Below are positions 1 through 7,628 of a stretch of DNA of 46,841 nucleotides, one piece after another (position 1 is the first letter of the stretch; every line of letters begins with the position of its first letter). Under the pieces are notes generated by a model. That model was not told where the DNA came from and did no database searches. It saw only the letters and a list, made by a program, of their open reading frames with translations. The DNA lies in the NCBI GenBank assembly GCA_946491705.1, contig CAMLYM010000004.1, positions 1 through 46,841 of the forward strand. The letters are read 5' to 3'. The stretch comes from an uncultured Clostridia bacterium. GTDB taxonomy: Bacteria; Bacillota; Clostridia; Oscillospirales; Acutalibacteraceae. A program made the translations under genes and the position numbers.

Positions 1-66
1 AAACAGGCGTATGACGACATCATGAACCTGCCCACCGAAGCGGCGGGCGGAAAGGAGATCCCATGA
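1..66 (+). CDS. C-terminal end of a probable phage gene (partial)
   Basis: An open frame runs in from the left edge and encodes about 21 residues ending GGKEIP before a TGA stop. The stop overlaps the holin start codon as ATGA, and the coding end contains AAAGGAG, which serves as the holin ribosome-binding site. Such tight coupling is typical of phage lysis or tail-end gene blocks. Too little is visible to name the product. Confidence 0.6.
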   Translation, partial: KQAYDDIMNLPTEAAGGKEIP

Positions 67-350
67 ACATCAACTGGAAAGTCCGGCTGAGAAACCCCAT
101 CTTCTGGTGGCAGGCGGCCGTATCCATTCTCGCGCCGATTCTGGCTTATTTCGGCCTTAACTGGGAGGATATGACCTCCTGGCCGGCACTGGGCAATCTG
201 TTTGTGCAGGCGGTACAAAACCCGGTGGTGGTGGTGGCGGTGCTGGTGAGTATGTGGCACGCGGTCACCGATCCCACCACCACAGGAGTCACCGACTCGG
301 CCAGGGCCTTAACCTACGACTATCCCAACGCAGAAAAGAAAAACAAATAG
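63..350 (+). CDS. phage holin, phiLC3 family
   Basis: A 95-residue protein beginning MNINWKVRLRNPIFWWQ, followed by a hydrophobic stretch (about residues 15-30), a short loop, a second hydrophobic stretch (about residues 50-65) and a charged tail containing DPTTTGVTDS. This order, length and the N-terminal NWKVR-NP-FW pattern match phiLC3-type holins, which form membrane lesions that release endolysin. It overlaps the upstream gene by ATGA and is followed directly by a terminator, so it closes its transcription unit. No endolysin is visible downstream, so if one exists it lies upstream of the window. Holin-like proteins of this type also occur in prophage remnants and in domesticated cassettes. 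Confidence 0.85.
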   Translation: MNINWKVRLRNPIFWWQAAVSILAPILAYFGLNWEDMTSWPALGNLFVQAVQNPVVVVAVLVSMWHAVTDPTTTGVTDSARALTYDYPNAEKKNK

Positions 351-356
351 CAGCAA

Positions 357-390
357 AGCCCCGGAGCCTTACGGTTCCGGGGCTTTTTTG
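357..390 (+). terminator. intrinsic terminator after the holin
   Basis: The arms AGCCCCGGAGCC and GGTTCCGGGGCT pair around a TTAC loop and are followed by a T-run. It closes the phage-type unit. From here to the promoter at 610 I see no convincing gene or structure. Confidence 0.9.
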
Positions 391-609
391 TTTTTAAGGA
401 AAGATTTCGTGGGACACAGGCAGAATTTTAAAACTGCTCAATTGGCTAAAAGCTCACTTTTGGCATGACTGGTGGGCTCAAATGGCGGGACTTCTGTTCC
501 AAAAGCTGATTTTTCGCACACTCACAAATGCTTTGGAATGTGCAGCCAGAAAGCAAAAGCTGCATTTGCAGGGGATATGCAGGCTTTCTTCGCCTGCTGG
601 ATTGGCCTC

Positions 610-638
610 TTGCCAGCCCAAACAGGGCAGCGTATAAT
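610..638 (+). promoter_or_regulatory. sigma-A promoter of the P-type ATPase
   Basis: TTGCCA and TATAAT are separated by 17 bases. Transcription would start near 645, leaving a leader of about 30 bases, too short for a metal riboswitch such as yybP-ykoY. Confidence 0.75.
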
Positions 639-673
639 AATGGTATCACATCACAGCCGATAGGAGCCGCATT

Positions 674-3055
674 ATGAAAGAAACCGCGCAGCCAAAACCC
701 ATTCGTTTTCATCCGGACCCGCACAAAGGCCTTTCCTCCGGGCAGGTGGCCGCACGGGTGGCGGACGATCTGGTTAACCACAACAGCACCGTTCCCACCA
801 AGTCGGTGGCACGGATTGTCCGCGACAACGTCTGCACCCTCTTCAACCTGGTTATCACCATCTTGGGGGTGGCGGTGTTGCTGGTTGGGTCTTATAAAAA
901 TCTGCTGTTCATGGGGATCATGTTCTGCAACCTGATCATCGGGATCGTTCAGGAAATCCGGGCCAAACGCATCATCGACCGGCTTTCCCTGCTGTCCGCC
1001 GCTGGGGCTCATGTGGTGCGAGACGGGAAAACGGCGGTGGTGCCGGTGGAGGAAATCGTGCTCGACGACGTACTGGAGCTGACCCGCGGCAATCAGGTGA
1101 TCTGTGACTGTATCTTGCTGGACGGGACCTGCGACGTAAACGAATCGCTGATTACCGGGGAGTCCGATTCCATCGGCAAGAAGCCGGGGGATTTGCTGTT
1201 GTCGGGCAGCTTCGTGGTCAACGGCCGCTGCCGGGCGAAAGCGGAACACGTGGGAGCGGACAATTATGTGGCGGTGATCTCCAATGAGGCGCGCAAGCAC
1301 AAGAAGGCCAAGTCGGAAATCATGAACGCGCTGCAGCGGATCATTCTGGTGGTGTCCATTGCGATTATCCCCATTGGAGCGGCGCTTTTTTACAACCAGT
1401 ATAATCTGGATGGAAATACCCTGCAGCACGCGGTGGTTTTTACCACGGCGGCCTTGATTGGAATGATTCCGGAGGGCCTTGTGCTGCTGACGAGCTCGGT
1501 GCTTGCCATCAGCGTCATCCGGCTCTCCAAACACAAGGTGATGGTGCAGGAGCTTACCTGCATCGAGGCGCTGGCGCGGGTGGATGTGCTGTGCCTGGAC
1601 AAAACCGGGACCATCACCGAAGGATCCATGGAGCTCAGTGAGGTGCGGCCGGTTTGTGGGACTGCGCAGGAGGACGTGGAGGCGGCGTTATCCGCCCTGT
1701 GCGCCGTGATGGAGGACGACACTCCCACCTTTCAATCCATTTCCAGGCGGTACAGTGGTGCGGATTCGCAAAAGGCTACGCAAGTGGTCCCCTTTTCTTC
1801 GGAGAAAAAGTGGTCGGGCGCCTCCTTTGGGGAAACGGGCAGCTATGTGCTGGGGGCGCCGGAAATGGTGCTTTCTGCACTTGGAGACCTGAAGGAACCT
1901 TTGGACGAGCTGGCCACCCAGGGGCGGGTGCTGCTGCTTGCTCATGGAAAGGGAGGGTTTCGCGGCAAGGAGCTGCCGCAAGACCTTTCCCCCATGGCCT
2001 TGCTGCTCATTCAGGACGTGATCCGTCCCGATGCAAAGGATACGCTGCGGTATTTTGCCGAGCAGGGGGTGACCCTCAAAGTCATCTCGGGAGACAATCC
2101 CATCACCGTGTCCACCATCGCAAGGCGAGTGGAGCTGCCGGATGCGCACCGGTATGTGGACGCTACCACCCTGCACACCCAGGAGGACATTGCGGACGCG
2201 GTGGAACGGTATGCAGTGTTCGGCCGGGTATCCCCCCAGCAGAAGAAGCAGATGGTACAGGCTCTGCAAAAGAAAAAGCACACCGTCGCCATGACCGGGG
2301 ACGGAGTCAACGATGTACTGGCGCTAAAGGAAGCGGACTGCAGCGTGGCGATGGCGTCCGGCAACGACGCGGCGCGAAACGTCTCCCAGCTGGTGCTGCT
2401 GGACTCGAACTTTGCTTCCATGCCGAGGGTGGTACAGGAAGGGCGCCGCTCCATCAACAATTTGCAGCGTTCCGCTTCTCTGTTTATCGTCAAGACCATC
2501 TATTCCATTTGTTTGGCGCTGCTCTTTTTGTTTTTGCCCATGCGGTATCCCTTCCTCCCCATCCATCTGACCCTAGTCAGCGCTTTGACTATCGGGTATC
2601 CCTCCTTTGTTCTGGCGCTGGAACCCAACCACGACCGGATTCAGGGCAGCTTCATTCTAAACGTCGTCTCCCGCTCCATTCCGACGGCGGCCACCATTCT
2701 GACCGGGGTCGTGTGCGTGATGCTCTTCGGTCCGTCCTTTGCCCTGACAAGAGAACAGATTTCCACCCTCTGTGTGGCGCTGACCGCTTTTGCGGGCGTG
2801 CTGCTGATTTATAAGCTGTGCGTCCCCTTCAACCTGCTGCGCCGGCTGTTGTTTTGCAGCATCTGCGGAGCGCTGCTGATTTGCTTTGTCTTTTTCCGGG
2901 ACTTTTTCTCCCTGTCCACCTTTACGCCGGTTCTCGTGCTGATTTTGTTTGTGGTATTAGCTGGCTGCTTTTTGCTCTTTTGGTTTTACCAATGGCTCTA
3001 TCGGAGCATCCAAGAAGGTTGGCGGCGGCACCAGGAAAAACAGGCGGCCCGATGA
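674..3055 (+). CDS. cation-translocating P-type ATPase, CtpE-like (probable calcium pump)
   Basis: A 793-residue P-type ATPase with the family motifs in order: TGES actuator loop at residues 161-164, PEGL in the fourth membrane segment at 266-269, phosphorylated aspartate D309 in DKTGT, and the hinge TGDGVND at 541-547. The segment IPEGLVLLTS resembles the mycobacterial CtpE group, which has been reported to move calcium, more than heavy-metal pumps: there is no CPC motif and no N-terminal metal-binding domain. The start at 674 has TAGGAG seven bases upstream. It has its own promoter and no co-transcribed partner, so substrate cannot be inferred from context. Calcium, manganese or magnesium remain possible. 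Confidence 0.9.
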   Translation: MKETAQPKPIRFHPDPHKGLSSGQVAARVADDLVNHNSTVPTKSVARIVRDNVCTLFNLVITILGVAVLLVGSYKNLLFMGIMFCNLIIGIVQEIRAKRIIDRLSLLSAAGAHVVRDGKTAVVPVEEIVLDDVLELTRGNQVICDCILLDGTCDVNESLITGESDSIGKKPGDLLLSGSFVVNGRCRAKAEHVGADNYVAVISNEARKHKKAKSEIMNALQRIILVVSIAIIPIGAALFYNQYNLDGNTLQHAVVFTTAALIGMIPEGLVLLTSSVLAISVIRLSKHKVMVQELTCIEALARVDVLCLDKTGTITEGSMELSEVRPVCGTAQEDVEAALSALCAVMEDDTPTFQSISRRYSGADSQKATQVVPFSSEKKWSGASFGETGSYVLGAPEMVLSALGDLKEPLDELATQGRVLLLAHGKGGFRGKELPQDLSPMALLLIQDVIRPDAKDTLRYFAEQGVTLKVISGDNPITVSTIARRVELPDAHRYVDATTLHTQEDIADAVERYAVFGRVSPQQKKQMVQALQKKKHTVAMTGDGVNDVLALKEADCSVAMASGNDAARNVSQLVLLDSNFASMPRVVQEGRRSINNLQRSASLFIVKTIYSICLALLFLFLPMRYPFLPIHLTLVSALTIGYPSFVLALEPNHDRIQGSFILNVVSRSIPTAATILTGVVCVMLFGPSFALTREQISTLCVALTAFAGVLLIYKLCVPFNLLRRLLFCSICGALLICFVFFRDFFSLSTFTPVLVLILFVVLAGCFLLFWFYQWLYRSIQEGWRRHQEKQAAR

Positions 3056-3139
3056 TCGACAGCCCCTGGGCGAGGGTGTCCTTGTGGCGGCCTGCCGGAG
3101 AACTCTAGATTAGCAGACGGGGTTTTGGAGGTTTTGCCG

Positions 3140-3169
3140 TTGCTGGAAAAACGCAACGTGTGGTATCAT
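3140..3169 (+). promoter_or_regulatory. probable promoter of the HAD hydrolase
   Basis: TTGCTG and TATCAT are separated by 18 bases, about 35 bases before the coding start. Confidence 0.5.
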
Positions 3170-3205
3170 TAGGGAAAACGCCCGATCTGCCTAGGAGGAA
3201 TGCTT

Positions 3206-3856
3206 GTGAAATACCGTGCGGTTTTGTTTGATTTCGACCTAACCTTAATTGACGCGAGCCCCGCCATCCTCGCCTGCTATAAGCATACGCTGATGAAAAT
3301 GGGCTGCACGCCCCCGGATGACGAAGTGATCCGCCGCACCATTGGGCTGACGGTGGAGGATTCTCTTGAGCAGATGTCCGGCTGTCACGACAAGGCCCGC
3401 ATCGCCGAATATCGGGAGGTATACCGCATCAAGGCGGATGAGTTAATGGTACCGGGAACCTCGCTGCTCCCCCACACGCTCGATACCATCCGCCGGCTGC
3501 GGGCGGCTGGCTGCAAGCTGGGCATCGTCACCTCCAAGAACCATGCCCGGACTCTTTTGAGCCTGGACAAGTTTCAGTTGGCCGGCTCTTTCGATGTCAT
3601 TGTGGGGTTTGAGGACATTGACCGCCCCAAGCCCGATCCTCAGGGGCTCAACAAAGCCATTGCCATGCTGGGCCTTTCCAAAGAGCAGGTGCTTTATGTG
3701 GGAGACAGCTATGTGGACGCTCGGACAGCCAAGGCGGCCGGGGTGGATTTTGTGGGCGTGCTCACTGGGACCACCACCCGGGCTCAAATGGAGGAGTATC
3801 CCCATCTCCTGATTGCCGATCATTTGGGACAGATGACCGATTGGCTTGGTGTTTGA
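3206..3856 (+). CDS. HAD-superfamily hydrolase, phosphoglycolate phosphatase-like
   Basis: A 216-residue protein with all four HAD motifs: DFDLTLID near residue 9 (nucleophile Asp and general acid Asp), the IVTSK motif II, the lysine of RPKPDP, and GDSYVD as motif IV. An inserted helical cap after motif I fits the Gph/PpaX subgroup that hydrolyses small phosphate esters such as 2-phosphoglycolate or a nucleotide. I chose a GTG start at 3206: AGGAGG at 3193-3198 lies seven bases upstream of it, whereas the ATG at 3200 would be only one base away from it. Exact substrate is unknown. Confidence 0.85.
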   Translation: MKYRAVLFDFDLTLIDASPAILACYKHTLMKMGCTPPDDEVIRRTIGLTVEDSLEQMSGCHDKARIAEYREVYRIKADELMVPGTSLLPHTLDTIRRLRAAGCKLGIVTSKNHARTLLSLDKFQLAGSFDVIVGFEDIDRPKPDPQGLNKAIAMLGLSKEQVLYVGDSYVDARTAKAAGVDFVGVLTGTTTRAQMEEYPHLLIADHLGQMTDWLGV

Positions 3857-3986
3857 CCGGCGTAGGATATGCGGAGAATAGGCACGGGTCTGGTTGTATC
3901 CGTTATGCCGACGGATGGACTTCTTCCATCCATAAGGGACCCTTCCATTCCCGCTTTGCTTTGGCAGATGAAACATGGGGGAGCCA

Positions 3987-4508
3987 ATGAAAAAGATAGG
4001 AAAATACATTCCCAAAATATTATTGCTGGATACCGCTGTTTTTTTGGCGATGGCTGTGACAGCTCTCTTCGTGATAAAAGCGTTTCATATGACGTTTCGG
4101 GAATGGGTATTTTTCGCAGCAGGCGCCATTATACTGCTTGGGACGATCGCTGGCGTCATCCAACTGATTTTAAAATGGGAGAAAAGAAGCAAAAAAATTC
4201 TTTGGATGGCGATATTTGGGATTATTTTGCTTTTCGCCAGCCCAGTGATCTACTTTATCGCCGTACTCAGTTATACGCCGGAACACGTGGTTGAAAGGGA
4301 CGGAAAACGATACGTGGCGTATGTAAAAGGATTTCGGCATGCGGATGTGTCTTACTACGATTATGTCAATGCCGTCGTTGTCGGAGACCGAATCCGGATA
4401 AGAGAAGTTTACAAACAACGCAAAGACCCGTTGGAGAACCCATCCGGATGCGAATATGAAATCCAAAGCACAATTTACTACGATGAAAACGGGAATGCAA
4501 TCGAATGA
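3987..4508 (+). CDS. hypothetical protein with three membrane segments and an exported C-terminal domain
   Basis: A 173-residue protein of unrecognised family. The N-terminal half holds three hydrophobic segments (about residues 9-32, 40-64 and 72-95 from the chosen start). The second half is a soluble region rich in Tyr, Asp and Val, with a YYDYVNAVVVGDRIRIREVY core and a YYDENGN end, suggesting a small beta-rich domain outside the membrane. Start 3987 follows GGGGGAG with a short spacing; an in-frame ATG at 3975 is the alternative. Base composition is more AT-rich than its neighbours. It is flanked downstream by a bidirectional terminator, so it is probably monocistronic. Confidence 0.65.
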   Translation: MKKIGKYIPKILLLDTAVFLAMAVTALFVIKAFHMTFREWVFFAAGAIILLGTIAGVIQLILKWEKRSKKILWMAIFGIILLFASPVIYFIAVLSYTPEHVVERDGKRYVAYVKGFRHADVSYYDYVNAVVVGDRIRIREVYKQRKDPLENPSGCEYEIQSTIYYDENGNAIE

Positions 4509-4556
4509 GTTTCTTCCATTCGCATCCCTGTCCTTTTCGTTCCATCTTCAGTTTTC

Positions 4557-4615
4557 ATGATACAAAAAGCCCCGGCACAGCAAACACATGCCTGTACCGG
4601 GGCTTTTTGTATCAT
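4557..4615. terminator. long bidirectional terminator (24-bp arms)
   Basis: Two 24-base arms (4557-4580 and 4592-4615) are reverse complements except for one position, around an 11-base loop. The GC core is flanked by A and T tracts on each side, so it can stop both the + gene ending at 4508 and the - gene ending at 4620. The symmetry extends beyond the A/T tracts into ATGATAC/GTATCAT. Confidence 0.85.
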
Positions 4616-4619
4616 GGAC

Positions 4620-5036
4620 TTAAATGGAAAGGAACAACAGCACACTGGTCGCCGCCAGCAACGCCGAAATCCCATAGCCCACCGGGCTGAAGGAGAGCAA
4701 AAAGAGGCCCAGAACCGAGGTGACCACACACACCACCGAAAGGAGCTTGACCAGACGCCCATCGATTCCCGGGTTCTTGCGCCATACGGCATGCCACACC
4801 ACCCAAAGCAGCAAAAGGACGCTCATACAAGCGGTCAAAAATGGAAAGCCGTTGCCCGACATGCCTAGAACTCCGATATCAAAATAGGAATAGCATCTTT
4901 CAATCCATTCCTGCGGACCCGCTGCAAAGGTCAGCACCGCCCCAATGGGCAGGGCCATGAGAACAATGGCCGCCGCCGTAGCAGCCGCTGCCGTCCATAG
5001 AGCCGCCGTACGCCCTTTTCCCTGGAGTTTTTTCAT
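4620..5036 (-). CDS. hypothetical membrane protein, four predicted membrane segments
   Basis: A 138-residue, strongly hydrophobic protein starting MKKLQGKGR. Four membrane segments are visible at about residues 12-40, 64-86, 99-115 and 120-138, with a soluble loop carrying a WIERCYSYFDIGVLGMSGNGF stretch between the first two. The protein ends inside or directly after the last hydrophobic stretch. I do not recognise the family. It starts back-to-back with bioB, and its upstream region holds the bioB operator, but nothing else suggests a role in biotin uptake. BioY transporters are larger and have different motifs. Confidence 0.6.
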   Translation of the reverse strand: MKKLQGKGRTAALWTAAAATAAAIVLMALPIGAVLTFAAGPQEWIERCYSYFDIGVLGMSGNGFPFLTACMSVLLLLWVVWHAVWRKNPGIDGRLVKLLSVVCVVTSVLGLFLLSFSPVGYGISALLAATSVLLFLSI

Positions 5037-5136
5037 CCTGCCTTCCTCCTTTGTACCGGTATCTTCAGCCGGGATTCTGCTTTCATTATAGGCGCAACGC
5101 GGTTTTTTTGCAACAATAACGGACTAAATCCACGGA

Positions 5137-5169
5137 TTGTAAACTGTATAGTGATAATGTTGTTGACAA
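5137..5169 (+). promoter_or_regulatory. predicted BirA biotin operator
   Basis: The half-sites TTGTAAAC (5137-5144) and GTTGACAA (5162-5169) form the dyad recognised by DNA-binding biotin protein ligase BirA, with 17 bases between the 8-mers (15 between 9-mers, within the range known for this operator). The right half-site covers the -35 element of the bioB promoter, the expected geometry for repression when biotin is plentiful. Confidence 0.8.
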
Positions 5170-5191
5170 TCTTCGGTTTCCTTTCTACAAT
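5163..5191 (+). promoter_or_regulatory. bioB promoter
   Basis: TTGACA and TACAAT are separated by 17 bases. The -35 box is embedded in the right BirA half-site. Confidence 0.8.
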
Positions 5192-5224
5192 AAAGGCATC
5201 TTCATGAAAAGCGGAGGAATCAAC

Positions 5225-6193
5225 ATGTCGTTTGCCAAAGAAGCGCGCAAAAAAGTGGAAGCAGGACAGCAACTGACCAAGACGGAGGCGCTGCTTTTGA
5301 GCAGGCAGCCCCTGGGGGAGCTGACAAAGGAAGCAAACACGCTGCGCCAGCAGGTTCTGGGGGATGCCTTCGACCTGTGCGCCATTCTCAATGGAAAATC
5401 GGGCCGCTGCCCAGAAAACTGCGCATTCTGCGCCCAGTCCGCCCACTACCCCACTGCTGTCACCGAGTATCCTTTGCTCGACGGGGACGCCATCGAGGCC
5501 GCGGCAAAGGAGCAGGCGGCCCACGGTGTGCTGCGGTTTTCCGTGGTTACCTCCGGGCGGCGGCTGACCGACGAAGAAGTGGACGCCCTGTGCGACGCGT
5601 ACCAGCGGATCAAAAAGAGCACGTCCCTTTCCCTCTGCGCGTCGCTGGGGCTGCTGACCGAAGGGCAGTTTGTGCGGTTAAGGGAAGCGGGGGTTACCCG
5701 GTATCACAACAACCTAGAGACTTCCCGGCGTTTTTTCCCCCGGATTTGCACCACCCACACCTATGACGACAAGCTTGCCGCGGTAACTGCTGCCGAAAAA
5801 GCGGGGCTGACGGTGTGCTGCGGCGGGATTTTCGGGCTGGGGGAAACCATGGAAGACCGCATCGACCTGGGTCTTGAGCTGCGCAGACTTGGGGTGCGGT
5901 CGGTTCCCATCAACGTGCTAAGCCCCATCCCTAAAACGCCGCTGCAAAATAATAAGCCCCTCTCACACGAGGAGCTTCTTCGTTCGGTGGCGGTGCTGCG
6001 GTTTCTCCTTCCGCACAGCGCCATCCGCCTGGCCGGAGGCCGGGGCGCCATGGCCGACCATGGAAAGGACGCCTTCCTGGCGGGAGCTAACGCCGCCATC
6101 ACCGGCGACATGCTGACCACCGCCGGGTTTACGGCCGAAGGCGACCGGGCGCTGGCCCAGGCGCTGGGCTACCGCATCCGTTCAATTGATTGA
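5225..6193 (+). CDS. bioB: biotin synthase
   Basis: A 322-residue radical-SAM enzyme that inserts sulfur into dethiobiotin in the last step of biotin synthesis. The radical cluster motif CPENCAFC supplies C62, C66 and C69, followed by AQSA. Other conserved stretches include YHNNLETS, GGIFGLGET, and PINVLSPIPKTP. Start 5225 is preferred because GGAGG lies seven bases upstream; an in-frame ATG at 5204 has no such site. No other biotin genes are adjacent, so the rest of the pathway or dethiobiotin supply lies elsewhere. The BirA-type operator upstream predicts biotin repression. The gene ends one base before the convergent XRE gene without a terminator between. Confidence 0.95.
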   Translation: MSFAKEARKKVEAGQQLTKTEALLLSRQPLGELTKEANTLRQQVLGDAFDLCAILNGKSGRCPENCAFCAQSAHYPTAVTEYPLLDGDAIEAAAKEQAAHGVLRFSVVTSGRRLTDEEVDALCDAYQRIKKSTSLSLCASLGLLTEGQFVRLREAGVTRYHNNLETSRRFFPRICTTHTYDDKLAAVTAAEKAGLTVCCGGIFGLGETMEDRIDLGLELRRLGVRSVPINVLSPIPKTPLQNNKPLSHEELLRSVAVLRFLLPHSAIRLAGGRGAMADHGKDAFLAGANAAITGDMLTTAGFTAEGDRALAQALGYRIRSID

Positions 6194-6194
6194 G

Positions 6195-6518
6195 TCAATA
6201 CCTTGCAAGCATCTTTGCAATTTCCAGCAAAAGCTGCTTTTTGCGGTACCCCATTTCCCGGTAGATACTCTGCATCTCCGCGTCCAGATAGCTGTCTTGG
6301 GACGGGGTTACGTCGCTGACAAAATCGGCAAGGTCGCACTCGAAAATCTCCGCAATTTTCGAAAGGGTATCCAGGCTGATTTTTGTGATCCCCCGCTCCA
6401 GCTGGCTGATATATCCCACCGAAACCGACAGGGATTCCGCAAGATTATCCTGGGTCTTCCCCGCCGCTTTCCGCTTTTGTTTGATCCGTTGCCCAATCGC
6501 GCTATAATCCACACTCAT
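6195..6518 (-). CDS. XRE-family helix-turn-helix regulator
   Basis: A 107-residue protein with an N-terminal Cro/CI-type DNA-binding domain: IGQRIKQKRKAAGKTQDNLA, then VSVGYISQLERG as recognition helix, then LDTLSKIAEIFECDLADF. The C-terminal 35 residues form a short helical tail that may dimerise. ATG 6518 is preferred since AGGTGA lies five bases upstream; a GTG at 6527 is possible. It is transcribed away from the small gene at 6673. Two AATAGCT copies flank its likely -10 box, consistent with autoregulation and control of the divergent gene. Confidence 0.85.
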   Translation of the reverse strand: MSVDYSAIGQRIKQKRKAAGKTQDNLAESLSVSVGYISQLERGITKISLDTLSKIAEIFECDLADFVSDVTPSQDSYLDAEMQSIYREMGYRKKQLLLEIAKMLARY

Positions 6519-6546
6519 CCCTATCACCTAAGGATAGTTTATTAGG

Positions 6547-6577
6547 AATAGCTTCAATTATACAGATATTAATAGCT
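6547..6577 (-). promoter_or_regulatory. possible operator: two AATAGCT direct repeats around a TATAAT
   Basis: AATAGCT occurs at 6547-6553 and 6571-6577. Between them ATTATA at 6557-6562 reads TATAAT on the minus strand, in position for the XRE gene, though its -35 is poor. Two copies spaced 24 bases apart could be bound by the XRE protein. Confidence 0.45.
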
Positions 6578-6596
6578 AAACATTTAGTTATCAGTG

Positions 6597-6625
6597 TTGA
6601 TTTCTCTGCTGAATCGTGGTATCCT
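6597..6625 (+). promoter_or_regulatory. probable promoter of the small gene at 6673
   Basis: TTGATT and TATCCT are separated by 17 bases, upstream of the small divergent gene. Confidence 0.5.
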
Positions 6626-6672
6626 GAACTTGTATCCAATGAAATGGAGGAAGAGAGAAGCGGAGGATTTCG

Positions 6673-6942
6673 ATGGAGTTTCTCGACTATCTTGCGGTGT
6701 TTCTGGGCTGCCCGTATTTATCCGATCTCAAGCGATGCGGCATCACCCGCCAGCAGGCGGATGCGCTGCGCGCCTTGCCCATCCAAATGTTTGAAGAAAA
6801 AAGCTATCTGGAGGCGGCGCAGTATTTGACTATGGAAAAGCCATCGACAGATGACATGACTGCTGTAAAAGAAACGGTCATTGAGGCGTTGGCACAGAAA
6901 GGACCGGTTGGTTCCGTCGGACTAAATTGGAAAGCACAATAA
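6673..6942 (+). CDS. hypothetical protein, 89 residues
   Basis: A small soluble protein, MEFLDYLAVFLGCPYLSDLK at its start, with no recognised family. It reads as mostly helical, with CGITRQQADALRAL followed by an acidic segment. GGAGG lies upstream at suitable distance, and it has a plausible promoter and a clear terminator, which supports a real gene. It is divergent from an XRE regulator, an arrangement that often means the regulator controls its neighbour. It might be an antitoxin-like or regulatory partner, but nothing in the sequence proves it. Confidence 0.6.
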   Translation: MEFLDYLAVFLGCPYLSDLKRCGITRQQADALRALPIQMFEEKSYLEAAQYLTMEKPSTDDMTAVKETVIEALAQKGPVGSVGLNWKAQ

Positions 6943-6946
6943 GAAA

Positions 6947-6990
6947 AAAACAGGCGGACGCGTCTCAATGGAGAGACGTGTCCGCTTTTT
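6947..6990 (+). terminator. intrinsic terminator after the small gene
   Basis: GCGGACGCGTCTC pairs with GAGACGTGTCCGC (one G-T), followed by TTTTT, with an A-run in front. It could work in both directions and also lies downstream of the cobalamin adenosyltransferase gene, whose stop is at 7070. Confidence 0.85.
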
Positions 6991-7069
6991 GCCTGCTACA
7001 GATGTTCGAGAGTCTGCCGAATTTCACAGGATGGCCCCTTGCCGCGCTGATTTCAGCGAACATAGCCTT

Positions 7070-7594
7070 TTATTCCTCGATTCCCTGTCGGGCGGCCACT
7101 CCCTGATGAAAATAGTGCTTGCGCTCGCACATTTCGGTCACCAGATCGGCCGCTTTCCGCACCGATTCGCCTGCGCCCCGACCGGTAAGGACCAGCTCTA
7201 CCGCGGAAGGGCGGTGCTCCAGCAGGGAAAGCACTTGTTCTTCCGAAACGAGCCCCAGCGAAACCGCCACGTTGATTTCGTCGAGAATGACCAGGTCATA
7301 TACTTGCGACCGGATTGCTTCCCCGCACGCCACAAAGCCCCGCTGGGCACATTCCCGGTCTTCTTCCTTTTCGTCCCGTCCCAGAAGTAAGCCCTTTCCG
7401 CTGCCGAACTGGCGCACCGTGATTTCCGGGAACCGGTCGGAAAGCGCTTTGACTGCACAGCAGGGAACATCCTTGAGAAACTGGCCGAAATACACCCGCA
7501 GACCCGCGCCGGCGGCCCGCACCGCCAGACCCACCGCCGCAGTGGTCTTGCCCTTGCCGTCGCCGGTATACACCTGGACATAGCCTTTTGTCAT
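7070..7594 (-). CDS. cobO: cob(I)alamin adenosyltransferase, BtuR/CobO type
   Basis: A 174-residue ATP-dependent enzyme that adds the 5'-deoxyadenosyl group to cob(I)alamin or its precursors. It has the family P-loop GDGKGKTTAAVG near the N-terminus, the QFLKD motif, the VILDEINVAVSLGL Walker-B-like segment, and LTGRGA followed by a VTEMCERKHYFHQG end, all CobO/BtuR hallmarks. Start 7594 is chosen because GGGAGGAAAG lies upstream and the protein then starts directly with the MTKGYVQVYTGDGKGK core. Upstream in-frame ATGs would overlap the promoter. It stands alone, without other cobalamin genes, and no cobalamin riboswitch is visible in the short leader, so it likely serves salvage of imported corrinoids. 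Confidence 0.93.
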   Translation of the reverse strand: MTKGYVQVYTGDGKGKTTAAVGLAVRAAGAGLRVYFGQFLKDVPCCAVKALSDRFPEITVRQFGSGKGLLLGRDEKEEDRECAQRGFVACGEAIRSQVYDLVILDEINVAVSLGLVSEEQVLSLLEHRPSAVELVLTGRGAGESVRKAADLVTEMCERKHYFHQGVAARQGIEE

Positions 7595-7628
7595 ATCCGC
7601 TTTCCTCCCATGCACGTTTTCTGGGTTG

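Noticed and set aside
391-673. Manganese (yybP-ykoY) riboswitch before the P-type ATPase
   Set aside because: The promoter at 610-638 leaves only about 30 bases of leader, too short for that riboswitch, and no matching paired elements are visible.
446-1534. A 362-codon open frame on the minus strand under the P-type ATPase
   Set aside because: It is antisense to a conserved ATPase with all motifs, is rich in His, Arg and Gln as expected of a shadow frame, and has no ribosome-binding site.
2818-3108. A 96-codon plus-strand frame at the end of the ATPase
   Set aside because: It overlaps the last membrane segments of the ATPase in another frame and has no independent start signals.
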